Shown here: positions 45,210 through 54,415 of the stretch, one piece after another
How positions within the stretch are numbered: position 1 is the stretch's first letter
Layout: each line of letters opens with the position of its first letter
From: Candidatus Poribacteria bacterium
GTDB lineage: Bacteria > Poribacteria > WGA-4E > WGA-3G
Direction: 5' to 3'
NCBI GenBank assembly: GCA_022819945.1
Contig: JAJEGI010000068.1
Coordinates: 1 to 64,000, forward strand
Length of the DNA stretch: 64,000 bases
Notes under the pieces: generated by a model
What the model saw: the letters and a program-made list of their open reading frames with translations, nothing else
Told to the model about the DNA's origin: nothing
The model's database searches: none
Translations under genes and position numbers: made by a program

Positions 45210-46307
45210 ATGTTTAAAAATCCTGAAGATTTTATCGTTGAAGAACTACCGCTTTATGAACCCTCTGGAGCCGGGACGCATACCTATTTTGCGATTCGGA
45301 AACGGAATCTTAGCACATTGGAGGCTATTAACCGAATTGCGCGGGAACTACAAGTGTCAACACGAGATTTCGGGTATGCAGGCTTGAAGGATAAACATGC
45401 CGTTACAACACAGATATTGTCTGTTGAAGGCGTAACACCGGAACGGGTTTTGGAGATTGAACAGTCGGATATTGAAGTCTTATGGGCAGAAAGACACACA
45501 CATAAATTGCGAGTGGGACACCTTCGCGGCAACCGATTTGCACTAACGCTGCACGATATTCCTCACGATAGACTGCCGCGGGTTAAAGGGGTGATGGCGC
45601 GATTGGTAACTGAGGGTGTCCCGAATCGGTTTGGCGCGCAACGGTTTGGAAACAAAAATGATTCACATCTGATCGGAAAAGCGTTGGTCAAAGCAAAATG
45701 GGAAACGGTGCTGCATTATATGCTCACATCGGACGCACTGCAAGTGGACGATGTCGCGCGGCGTATGCAGCGCGAATTAGCACGGAAGCCTGTTGAACAA
45801 GTGATAACTTCTATTCCGCATCGGTTGCGCAAATTATACCTCTCGGCGTATCAAGCGCATCTCTTCAACAGCATCTTGGAGAAACGGATGCCGCATTTAG
45901 GCAAGTTCCTTGCGGGCGACATTGCCGTGAAACATAGCAATGGCGCACCCTTTCTTGTTGGAGACCCTGCAATTGAACAACCGCGAGCAGATGCGTTTGA
46001 GATTAGTCCTTCGGGACCCATCTTCGGGTACAAGATGCGGATGCCAACGGACGATGTACGCACACTGGAGACATCACTTCTCACAGACGAAGGCGTGCGT
46101 TTTGAACAGTTTCGTAGAGTCGTGGGGGTTCGGTTACCAGGGACGCGTAGACCCCTACGGGTACCGATACAATTGCATGAAGGGTCTGCTGTTGGTAGTA
46201 ATTTGGGAGTCCGTCTCAGTTTTACGCTTCCCTCAGGTAGTTATGCGACAGTGGTAATGGAGACACTTTTGGCAGAAATACAGGTTTCTGAGGGCGGTAA
46301 GTTCTAA
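45210..46307 (+). CDS. truD: tRNA pseudouridine synthase D
   Basis: The 365-residue enzyme converts uridine 13 of tRNA-Glu to pseudouridine. The N terminus NPEDFIVEELPLYEPSG and the catalytic segment FGYAGLKDKHAVTTQ (Asp61) are typical. NRFGAQRFGNKND and LYLSAYQAHLFNSIL are further TruD signatures. Length is normal for the family. The gene has its own strong promoter. Its last four bases overlap the end of the convergent caspase-like gene. Confidence 0.94.
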   Translation: MFKNPEDFIVEELPLYEPSGAGTHTYFAIRKRNLSTLEAINRIARELQVSTRDFGYAGLKDKHAVTTQILSVEGVTPERVLEIEQSDIEVLWAERHTHKLRVGHLRGNRFALTLHDIPHDRLPRVKGVMARLVTEGVPNRFGAQRFGNKNDSHLIGKALVKAKWETVLHYMLTSDALQVDDVARRMQRELARKPVEQVITSIPHRLRKLYLSAYQAHLFNSILEKRMPHLGKFLAGDIAVKHSNGAPFLVGDPAIEQPRADAFEISPSGPIFGYKMRMPTDDVRTLETSLLTDEGVRFEQFRRVVGVRLPGTRRPLRVPIQLHEGSAVGSNLGVRLSFTLPSGSYATVVMETLLAEIQVSEGGKF

Positions 46308-47935
46308 TCTTCTTGTGCTGTTTGTCTGGATTTTCGGAATCTGTAAAACGTCCAAGCCCCGGATGCAAGTAACACAACTAACAGCAAAATAAGACCGATA
46401 TTGATCAGGTAACGTCCCCGATTGAGGTGCAACAACCGTTGGTTTGCCAATTGCGCGGCAGGTGTTCCCTTTTGTGCCTTCGTTTTTACCTCTTCCCAAT
46501 ACTTTTTGGCAAGCGCAATCTGACCGAGTTCCTCCGCCAGTTTCGCTGTAACTACCAGATAGGTAACATCTTGAACATCTTGTCTCTCTAACGCATCGGC
46601 GAACGAACTCAGAAGTAAAACTGTTAAATCTTGCGACATTTGCGGGAAATCGGTCGTGCGTTCAATTCCGTTCTGGAAAGCCGTGACAGCCCCTTGGTGG
46701 TTATTTCGATCAAACTCTATCTGCGAGATCTCAAACCATGTTCGCTTAATAAGTTGGATCGGTTGTGCTATATCGCTATAACCGTCAAAAGTAAACGGTG
46801 CCGAACCGTAATTCAAGTTTCCCTGTTTCGCGTATAGTGTATAGGTCTCACCGAGTGTCAATGAATCTGACTCTTTCCACTCATCAAAACGGAAAATCCC
46901 ATTCGCGCCCACAGTTTGTTGGTGTGCTGTTCCATCAATCCAAACGATAGTACCGGCAGCCGATTCACCGGGAACCGCTGTAATAGTGCCGTGAACGGCA
47001 ATAGGATCAAGCACCCAACTCAGGTAAACGGACTCACCAAGGGTCAACTGTAGATCAACGGTCTTGGATGCGGGGATGATGTACCCCGTTTTCTTCACAG
47101 ATATTATGGACGTGCCTTGGTGGAGGTTCTCTGTGATGAGCTTCGGGGTGTTTCCGACTTCTCTATCGTTGATAGAAATTTGCGCGCCTTCAGGAAGTGT
47201 GGTGATTTTAAGTGCTGGACTCAGCTTAAGCAGTGCTATTTCGACATCGCCGGTTGGGGCGAGAATCCCATCCACAAACTTGGAGTTTGTCCGCAACAAT
47301 TCATAGGTTTCGAGGATACTCAGCTGCCGATTATCGTCTGAGTCAGTTGAATCTGTAGTGAGTGCAGCGTCAAGTTCTTGAAGGAGTGCTGTGGGGTCTG
47401 CTTTTTCCGCAGATTGAATCACATTCAGCGCGGCAGTGCCGAGCGTCTCTCGATTGGCATAGTAAGCACTTAAGTTCGTATCCTCTGTATAACCGTCAAC
47501 AATAACAACGGTCTGTTCTCTTTGCGTTTGTCTAAACCATTCATTGAGGGTAGCATCTTGAAGTCCATCTTCGTCGCCCTGCGTGAGCAGGTACATCGTG
47601 GGCAGCCCCCTCGGTTTAGTGATCATCCCGTGGTATAAAAAGATTAAAGTGTCTTGTACCTGCGTCTGCGCCCCAATTTCTTGGAGGCGTGCTTGGATTT
47701 CTTCGGTTGTTGCCCGCTCGCCTTCGATATGATGGATTTGCGCACTCGGTACCTTTCCTCGTGATGTTAGGAGTTCGGTGAGTGAATTCAGCTGTCCATG
47801 TGCGCGGGCATCCGGCGTTGCGTCTACAAGCAACCAATACGTACCAGAATCATCCGAAAACACCGGTAACGAGGTGATGAGAATAGATACAACACAGATA
47901 AGAATAGATATGGAAATGCAATTCCGCAGTGACAT
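46304..47935 (-). CDS. Degenerate caspase-like (C14-fold) protein with PEGA domain and C-terminal membrane anchor
   Basis: The ATG at 47935 follows GGTGGGT and opens a signal-like segment. The 543-residue product has a caspase-type core: TYWLLVDATPDA, then DTLIFLYHGMI with the expected His102, then TVVIVDGYTED. The usual DxC motif reads D147-G-Y149, so the catalytic Cys is missing. A PEGA domain (ITTLPEGAQISINDREVGNTP), an Ig-like segment, a helical-repeat region and one C-terminal transmembrane helix (INIGLILLLVVLLASGAW) follow. It may be an inactive binding or regulatory homologue at the cell envelope. Confidence 0.65.
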   Translation of the reverse strand: MSLRNCISISILICVVSILITSLPVFSDDSGTYWLLVDATPDARAHGQLNSLTELLTSRGKVPSAQIHHIEGERATTEEIQARLQEIGAQTQVQDTLIFLYHGMITKPRGLPTMYLLTQGDEDGLQDATLNEWFRQTQREQTVVIVDGYTEDTNLSAYYANRETLGTAALNVIQSAEKADPTALLQELDAALTTDSTDSDDNRQLSILETYELLRTNSKFVDGILAPTGDVEIALLKLSPALKITTLPEGAQISINDREVGNTPKLITENLHQGTSIISVKKTGYIIPASKTVDLQLTLGESVYLSWVLDPIAVHGTITAVPGESAAGTIVWIDGTAHQQTVGANGIFRFDEWKESDSLTLGETYTLYAKQGNLNYGSAPFTFDGYSDIAQPIQLIKRTWFEISQIEFDRNNHQGAVTAFQNGIERTTDFPQMSQDLTVLLLSSFADALERQDVQDVTYLVVTAKLAEELGQIALAKKYWEEVKTKAQKGTPAAQLANQRLLHLNRGRYLINIGLILLLVVLLASGAWTFYRFRKSRQTAQED

Positions 47936-47978
47936 GTTTCTACCCACCAATTATTTTTTTATACATTATTAACAGAGA

Positions 47979-48007
47979 AGTTTAGCATAAAACCTAAATA
48001 TTTGCAA
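47979..48007 (-). promoter_or_regulatory. Sigma70 promoter for the caspase-like gene
   Basis: On the minus strand, TTGCAA and TAAACT are 17 bases apart, about 45 bases before the start codon. Confidence 0.6.
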
Positions 48008-48331
48008 GAAAATGAACCAGTTTAGGGGTTAAAATGTCTAAACTTTTAATGAAGAATTGCGTCAAAATACATTAAATGAGGTATTTTGGTGTTGCTTGCA
48101 AATTAAAATTTGCTCTTAAAGAAAAGTAGGTGAGTGTCTCCGATTTAAAGCGTTCTTAGCAGCTGCGCTATCACCAGACGAAATTAAAGAGGGACATAGA
48201 CTTTATATATAATAATGTGGTTTTGGTGAAATTTACAATTTCTCAAAACTGACTGTTAGAAAGTTTTGAACCGACAAAAGGTGTATACATTGGAAGGCAT
48301 CTGTAAGCGTCGGAATGGACAAGGAGATGTA
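48008..48331. other. Non-coding stretch before the TolC-like gene
   Basis: No gene was seen. CAAAATAC (48063-48070) and GTATTTTG (48081-48088) form an exact 8-base inverted repeat, possibly an operator. A TATATATAAT run near 48205 could be a -10 region for the TolC-like gene, but no convincing -35 was found. Confidence 0.4.
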
Positions 48332-49732
48332 ATGATTGACGGAAAAATAAAGTTAACTGTTTTATCGAGCCACGCGGCTTCGCCAAGCACACAGCGTAAA
48401 AGTTTCCTAAATGTGTTTTTAAAAACCGTTCTTATCCTTCAATTCGCAGTAGTTCTTTGTGTTGGGGCACAAGAACCTGTCGGCGAAGTTGACTTATCAC
48501 AACCTTTAACCCTTGAACAGTGTATCCAGATAGGTTTAGAAAAATCAACGAGCATGCGAAATGCACGTCTAAATCTCGCGATACAGGAATTACGTGTAAA
48601 AAATGCGCGTGCCCGGTATTTTCCGCAAATTTTTACGGACGGTACCTATAATTTTTCTGATAGCCTTGACTTCGGTTTTGAACCTGAAAACTACAATGTA
48701 GGGTTGGGTGGGCAATATACAATTTGGGATAACGGGCAGCGAGAGGGAAGTTTCGCACAAGCCAAAGAGAGCCTGACCGCTACTGTCAACCGTAATGAGC
48801 GGACCAAACAGGACTTAATCCTTGACATTACAGTGGCTTACTACGATGTTCTTAAAAGGCAGGAACTCGTTAAAGTCAGTGAACAGATTCTCGCAAGATC
48901 GCAAGAGAACACACAACGGACGAGAGATTACGTAGACGCAGGCACCCTTATCCCCGCAGATGTCGCGACTGCTGAAGTCCGAGAAGCAAGTGATCAATTA
49001 TCGCTCTTGAACAATAGTAACTCACTTCAAATCGCACAGGCGACGCTCCCGCGACTCCTCGGATTGGATCCCGGCGTATTACTGACTGTTTCTGTTGATG
49101 AGTCCTATCAGTTATACCAAGAGCGCGGAACTATTGAGCGGATAGAGATGTCGGTTGAGGAGGCTATCCAGATAGCCCTTAACACGCGTCCAGAGTTTCA
49201 AGAACGGCAGTCACAAATAAAATCACAAGAATGGAGTCTAACGTTGGCAAGGTTACAGCGTTGGCCCCGGCTCAACGCAAATGCTAATTACAACGTCAAC
49301 CTTGAGGATTACCTCCGCGAACGTGAGAATTTCTCTGATTTCCGAAGCTGGAGCGCACGTGTGACCCTCGACTTTACCCTTTTTGATGGCGGTATTTTAG
49401 GAAACCGTGTGAAAGAACTAACAATGCAATTAGAGCAGACCCGTGAAAATGCGAGCGACTTGGAGCGAAGCGTCGCGCTCGCTGTTCGGCAAAACTATCT
49501 CAACCTTGAACGGAGTGAAGCCGCCGTTGATATTTCTAAAAAACAGGTTATCAATGCCCGGCTCAGTTTGGATGTCATTCAAGGACGTTTTGATGTGGGT
49601 AAGGCGATCTTGCTTGAATTGCTTGATGCCCAAACGAGTTACGCACAAGCATTGACGAATGAAGTCAATGCCTTCTACGACTACAAAATTGCGCAAACCC
49701 GTCTCCAGGATGCAATGGGAGTTTTACAGTAA
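48332..49732 (+). CDS. TolC-like outer-membrane efflux protein
   Basis: The ATG at 48332 is chosen because AAGGAG lies six bases upstream; a TTG at 48266 has no such site. The 466-residue product has a signal segment (LKTVLILQFAVVLCVGAQ) followed by two OEP repeats rich in coiled coil. These read LTLEQCIQIGLEKSTSMRNA and then SVEEAIQIALNTRPEF. It forms the trimeric outer-membrane channel of a tripartite exporter. Its stop codon overlaps the start of the adaptor gene (TAATG). Confidence 0.87.
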   Translation: MIDGKIKLTVLSSHAASPSTQRKSFLNVFLKTVLILQFAVVLCVGAQEPVGEVDLSQPLTLEQCIQIGLEKSTSMRNARLNLAIQELRVKNARARYFPQIFTDGTYNFSDSLDFGFEPENYNVGLGGQYTIWDNGQREGSFAQAKESLTATVNRNERTKQDLILDITVAYYDVLKRQELVKVSEQILARSQENTQRTRDYVDAGTLIPADVATAEVREASDQLSLLNNSNSLQIAQATLPRLLGLDPGVLLTVSVDESYQLYQERGTIERIEMSVEEAIQIALNTRPEFQERQSQIKSQEWSLTLARLQRWPRLNANANYNVNLEDYLRERENFSDFRSWSARVTLDFTLFDGGILGNRVKELTMQLEQTRENASDLERSVALAVRQNYLNLERSEAAVDISKKQVINARLSLDVIQGRFDVGKAILLELLDAQTSYAQALTNEVNAFYDYKIAQTRLQDAMGVLQ

Positions 49733-51699
49733 TGAAGAATCGAAAAAAGTGGATGATCATTGGGGTAGTTGCCGTGGTTGTTATTGCTGTTGGGGCAATT
49801 GGTGCTACCCGTATGAATTTCAGTTTCGGTCAAGATAAGAAGGAGAGCGAAACCAAACAGGAAGTCGTCCGCAGAGGCGAATTCGTTGTACGTGTACGTG
49901 AATCTGGTAACCTACGATCCTTTATAGAAGTGGATGTCCGATCAAATGTGGAAGGCGAGATCGTTAAAATTCACGTTGTTGAGGGACAAAAAGTTGAGAT
50001 GGACCAACCGCTGCTTCGCATTGATGAAAAACAAATTCTGGAGCAAAAAAAGCAGGCGGAGGCGAACCTTAATGCACGCGAAGCAGAACTGAAGCGAGCA
50101 CAACTCCGAATTAAGATTACTGAGAAACAACAGGAGAGTAGTCTCGCACAGTCACGAAATTCTGTCTTAAAAGCACAAGCGACCTTGGATTCGTTTGTCG
50201 CAAACACACAGCAACGGATAACCGAGGCGGACACATTGGTCGCAACGACACAGAACTCCCTTGATCAGGATAATATCGCCTTGAAGCAGGCAGAAATTGC
50301 GTTAGGGCAAGCAAAATTAACGCTTGAACGCTCACAAACAAATGTTGAATCAGCAAAGATCTCCTTTGAAACAGCAGAAGCAGAGCATAAACGCAACCAA
50401 GAACTGTATGATAAAAAACTCATCTCAGAGAAAGCATTGGAAGATTCTCAGCGACAGCTTATCGTTGCTAAGTCGCAGTACGATTCTGCCGAGAAAGAAG
50501 TTGAATCACAAAAAGAAACTATAAAATCTCAAGATGAGAACCTCAACGCACGGAAAACAGCGATCGAAAGCCGGAAATCGACACTTGAACTCAATAAGAA
50601 GAATGTTGAGACGCTTAAAAAGTCTCTCGAAGCGCAGCGGAAGCAGTACGAAGCAGAACTTGAGGACGCACGAACCCGACTCTTGCAGATAGAAGAGACG
50701 ACAGAAGAAGAAAAAGAATTAACAATACATTCAGAAGTGAGTGCGAAGGCGAGTCTCCTCCAAGCGCAAAGCCAACTCGACTCTCAAAAAGAACGCCACG
50801 ATTGGACAACCGTTAGAGCACCGATGGCGGGGACGATTACGCAGCTTATTGTGGAAGAGGGTGAGATTATCACCTCGGGGCGTTCAGCGTTTTCACGTGG
50901 CGAAGCGATCATGCGTATCGCGGACCTCGATCAGATGATCGTGAGGACCCAAATCAACCAGGTGGAGATCGGGAAAATAGAAGAAGACCAACGTGCCGAA
51001 ATCACCGTTGATAGTTACCCGGGACGTGTCTTTCCGGGGAGAGTGAGCGAGATTTCACCGAGCGCAACGCGGCGCGGTCCCCAAAATCAGAGTTCCGTCA
51101 TCACTTTTGAAGTAGATATAGAGGTCATCGGTTCACCTCCCGAATTACTGCCCGGTATGTCCGCAGATGTCGATATTATTGTGTTTGAGGAATCGGATGT
51201 TCTTCAACTACCGATCCCTTCTGTGCTGAGTCCAGAAATTTTTACGGTAAAAGCCAACATTAATTCGGCAGATCTTGGGCAATTTCAGGAAGGTCAACAT
51301 CTCAAAATTCGGAATCTGATCGGAAAGGAATTCGCTGGACAGGTCGGTGAAATTGACCCAGAAAAGGCACGTGGCAACCTCGAAATTTTGATTGAAGGGG
51401 ATCAGAAGGGTTTACGCAAAGGCCCGATAGAGATTAGCCTTGTTATTTCCGACCAAAATGTACTTTCTGATATAGAAGCGGAAGTTAGTAGTGAACGACA
51501 ATACTTCGTCAAATTAGATACAGGTAAACCCAGCAAGAACAAAGAAGAAAAAGGCGTTAAAACCCATATTACCATCGGGCAGCGCAACAATACACACTTT
51601 CAAATCACCGGTGGTTTGAAGGAAGGGGATCGTGTTTTCGTGCCTTCTATGCAGGAATTAACAAAAGGACAAAAGGAATCAGAGAACGAAGATAAATAA
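49732..51699 (+). CDS. HlyD-family periplasmic adaptor with long coiled coil
   Basis: The 655-residue protein has an N-terminal membrane anchor (MIIGVVAVVVIAVGAIGA), a split lipoyl domain (VEGEIVKIHVVEGQKVEMDQ and TVRAPMAGTITQLIVEEG), a long hairpin coiled coil between about residues 100 and 355, and beta-barrel domains after. The coiled coil is longer than in MacA or AcrA, suggesting a wide periplasm-spanning adaptor. The C terminus is extended and charged. Overlap with the TolC-like gene and position before an ABC ATPase support a tripartite exporter. Confidence 0.86.
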   Translation: MKNRKKWMIIGVVAVVVIAVGAIGATRMNFSFGQDKKESETKQEVVRRGEFVVRVRESGNLRSFIEVDVRSNVEGEIVKIHVVEGQKVEMDQPLLRIDEKQILEQKKQAEANLNAREAELKRAQLRIKITEKQQESSLAQSRNSVLKAQATLDSFVANTQQRITEADTLVATTQNSLDQDNIALKQAEIALGQAKLTLERSQTNVESAKISFETAEAEHKRNQELYDKKLISEKALEDSQRQLIVAKSQYDSAEKEVESQKETIKSQDENLNARKTAIESRKSTLELNKKNVETLKKSLEAQRKQYEAELEDARTRLLQIEETTEEEKELTIHSEVSAKASLLQAQSQLDSQKERHDWTTVRAPMAGTITQLIVEEGEIITSGRSAFSRGEAIMRIADLDQMIVRTQINQVEIGKIEEDQRAEITVDSYPGRVFPGRVSEISPSATRRGPQNQSSVITFEVDIEVIGSPPELLPGMSADVDIIVFEESDVLQLPIPSVLSPEIFTVKANINSADLGQFQEGQHLKIRNLIGKEFAGQVGEIDPEKARGNLEILIEGDQKGLRKGPIEISLVISDQNVLSDIEAEVSSERQYFVKLDTGKPSKNKEEKGVKTHITIGQRNNTHFQITGGLKEGDRVFVPSMQELTKGQKESENEDK

Positions 51700-51755
51700 G
51701 ACGTACTAATTTTTATTTTCATCATTCATCAACTTAAGGTTGAGGAGGAAGTGCC

Positions 51756-52460
51756 GTGTTAATAGATGTAAGGGATTTGACAAAAGTCTACGAGATGGGA
51801 GATGTGCAGGTCCATGCCTTGCGGGGTGTGAGTTTCAGCATAACAGAGGGTGAATTCCTCGCGATTATGGGACCGTCGGGTTCTGGCAAATCGACTATGA
51901 TGGATATCCTTGGGTGTCTCGCAACGCCGACATCGGGTGAGTACTATCTTGAAGGCGAAGAGGTGGGCCAACTTTCCGATAATCGTCTCGCAGACATTCG
52001 CAATAAGAAAATCGGATTTGTGTTTCAGTCGTTCAACCTCCTGCCACGTACGAGTGCGCTCAATAACGTTGAATTGCCACTTATCTACGCGGGTTTAGGT
52101 AGAAAAGAGCGGAAACGACGTGCCTTTGAGGCACTGGAAGCCGTCGGTTTAGCAGATCGGGTCGATCACAAGTCAACCGAATTGTCTGGTGGTCAAATTC
52201 AACGTGTCGCGATTGCGCGTGCGTTAGTAAATAGCCCTTCAATGATTTTTGCCGATGAACCGACAGGAAACTTAGATACGCGTTCCGGTGAAGAAATTAT
52301 GGCAATTTTCAACCGATTGAACGATGAAGGCAATACTATTATTATGGTGACACACGAAGCGGAAGTCGCTGAACATGCCAAACGGGTGCTCCATATTCGT
52401 GACGGTTTAATTGAACGGGATGTCAGGCAGAATGGGCATGAGGAAGCCGCTGCTGATTAA
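51756..52460 (+). CDS. ABC transporter ATP-binding protein, MacB/LolD type
   Basis: The 234-residue protein starts at a GTG preceded by GAGGAGGA. Walker A is GPSGSGKST, the signature is [15 protein letters not shown], and Walker B ends [11 protein letters not shown], with a downstream MVTHE His-loop. The sequence and length match the MacB/LolD ATPases that work with a separate FtsX-like permease. No such permease follows: the next gene, 15 bases on, encodes an S55-like protease. The missing permease may be encoded elsewhere. Confidence 0.92.
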   Translation: MLIDVRDLTKVYEMGDVQVHALRGVSFSITEGEFLAIMGPSGSGKSTMMDILGCLATPTSGEYYLEGEEVGQLSDNRLADIRNKKIGFVFQSFNLLPRTSALNNVELPLIYAGLGRKERKRRAFEALEAVGLADRVDHKSTELSGGQIQRVAIARALVNSPSMIFADEPTGNLDTRSGEEIMAIFNRLNDEGNTIIMVTHEAEVAEHAKRVLHIRDGLIERDVRQNGHEEAAAD

Positions 52461-52475
52461 TCAAAAGGAACATCA

Positions 52476-54326
52476 ATGAAAAGGGTTTATCTTTTTGCCT
52501 GTGTCGTTTTCTGTTTCACGGTCCATTACGTCCAAGCGCAGATTGCGTGGGATGCCGAGAAGTTCATGCCGCTGTCTGAAGTAAAGCCCGGTATGAAGGG
52601 TAAAGGTTACACCGTATTCTCTGGAACAACCGTTGAGGCATTCGATTTCGAGGTCGTAAGTATCTATTACGACCGTTTTCCGGGGCTGCATATCGTATGG
52701 GCGAAAGGGCTTAGCGATAACTTTAAAAGAACGGGTTCTGCGGGCGGGATGAGCGGAAGCCCAACCTATATTAATGGTAGACTCATGGGGGCCCTCTCGC
52801 GCAGTTATCGGAATCAGCGTGAGCATGCAAATCTATTCGGTATAACACCTATTGAGTTTATGGTAAAAGTTACCGAATACGGCATGCAACCTAATTTAAG
52901 TTATCACGGTACGCAACTGTTTGATTTTGATCCAGCAACAGCGGCGGCGGGCATTGATACGATCCCTACTCTCTTTTCTAATACCCACAAGATATATCCG
53001 CGACAGCCTTTTGATAGTTTTCAAACAGATAGTCTGTCAGAACAACTAACAGTACCGGTTGCCATGTCCGGGATTAATTCTGAGGCTATGCGGTTCTATA
53101 AACCGTTGTTTGACAAATTCAACCTGATGCCGCTTGAGGCACCAGGCGGGGGAAGTCCGATTGAAAATTCACCTGTCGAGCAAGGACAGATAGTCGGTAT
53201 GGCATACGCGCGGGGGGATTATACCGCTTTCGGCTATGGGACGATTACCTATATTGATGGAGATCAACTCCTTGCTTATGGGCACTCAAGAGATGGCGAG
53301 GGGAATGTCAACTTGCCGATTTCTGGGGGCTATGTCCACTTTCTCGTGCCGGGTCGCTATAGATCTTCCAAAATAGCCTCCGCAACGCAAATCATTGGCA
53401 CCTTGGTGCAAGACCGGCAAGCAGCTATTGCTGGTATCAAAGGTCCGCATCCACCCTATATTCCGGTCACCCTTAATATGGAAACCGCTGATGGCGTGCT
53501 TCATCACAAGTCTTATGAGGTAATTCGGCATCGTAGTTTTACGCCAACATATATTGAGGTAGGAGCGGCGTCCCTCGTCCGAGCGTTAGCGTTTTCTACG
53601 GCTGACCATACGCTTACGATTGATGCAACGATTACTTTGAAGGAACAACCGGGACTCCTGTCTCGTGAAATCGTTTATAAAAACGTTTATTCTTCTGGCG
53701 GTTCACCTGCGTTTGGCATCACGAATGTCCTCAGACCCCCTCTCTTACAGTTGAGCAATAATTCTTATACACCTATTGCATTTGAAAAGATAGCACTTAA
53801 TTTGAAAGTAGAGGATAAACGGCGAAGTGCAGGGATTGAACGGCTTTCGGTTGATAAACAACGCTACCGTCCAGGCGAAACAGTTGAAGTGATTGTGACG
53901 CTGCGCCCCTACCTTGACAACCCAATAACGCAGATGGGTACAATTACGATTCCCAACGATGCGCCTGACGGGTTGGTTACCCTTTTGGCAATGAACGCAA
54001 CGGCTGATAGGCAGTGGCAGCGTTCACGTGCGCCGCTTAACTTTCGCCCGAAAAACATCAATCAACTTGTTAAAGTTTTGCAGCAGAGTGCGGCTAATAC
54101 AGATATTATTTTTGAACTTTTCATTAGCCAACCTGGGTTGACGGTTCAAGGTGAGGAATTCTCCGACTTGCCGACCTCCGTAATGTCTGTGATGAACTCG
54201 GCGAAGCAGGTAGGGACAAGTGGATACACAAGAGGATCTACATTGCATCGCGACAAGGTATCAACAAGTTACGTTATCTTTGGTAGCGGTGCCCTTCAAC
54301 TCGTTGTGGATCGGAATGCCCACTAA
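52476..54326 (+). CDS. Secreted SpoIVB-type (S55-like) serine protease, paralogue 2
   Basis: The 616-residue protein aligns over its full length with the product of the gene at 37982, including an unbroken identical run over residues 26-50. It has a signal peptide ending VQAQ, the GGMSGSPTYING segment with Ser93 and a LLAYGHS segment with His270. As in the paralogue, the Ser segment precedes the His segment. AAAGGA precedes the ATG. It follows the ABC ATPase by only 15 bases, so it is probably expressed with the exporter and could process its substrate. Confidence 0.72.
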   Translation: MKRVYLFACVVFCFTVHYVQAQIAWDAEKFMPLSEVKPGMKGKGYTVFSGTTVEAFDFEVVSIYYDRFPGLHIVWAKGLSDNFKRTGSAGGMSGSPTYINGRLMGALSRSYRNQREHANLFGITPIEFMVKVTEYGMQPNLSYHGTQLFDFDPATAAAGIDTIPTLFSNTHKIYPRQPFDSFQTDSLSEQLTVPVAMSGINSEAMRFYKPLFDKFNLMPLEAPGGGSPIENSPVEQGQIVGMAYARGDYTAFGYGTITYIDGDQLLAYGHSRDGEGNVNLPISGGYVHFLVPGRYRSSKIASATQIIGTLVQDRQAAIAGIKGPHPPYIPVTLNMETADGVLHHKSYEVIRHRSFTPTYIEVGAASLVRALAFSTADHTLTIDATITLKEQPGLLSREIVYKNVYSSGGSPAFGITNVLRPPLLQLSNNSYTPIAFEKIALNLKVEDKRRSAGIERLSVDKQRYRPGETVEVIVTLRPYLDNPITQMGTITIPNDAPDGLVTLLAMNATADRQWQRSRAPLNFRPKNINQLVKVLQQSAANTDIIFELFISQPGLTVQGEEFSDLPTSVMSVMNSAKQVGTSGYTRGSTLHRDKVSTSYVIFGSGALQLVVDRNAH

Positions 54327-54415
54327 AAACTTGTTACCCTATGCTCTGGCGTGTGCCTCTCAGACGCTCCTGTTCAAAAAATCACACCACAAAACTAAAG
54401 TAGTCCGACATAACT

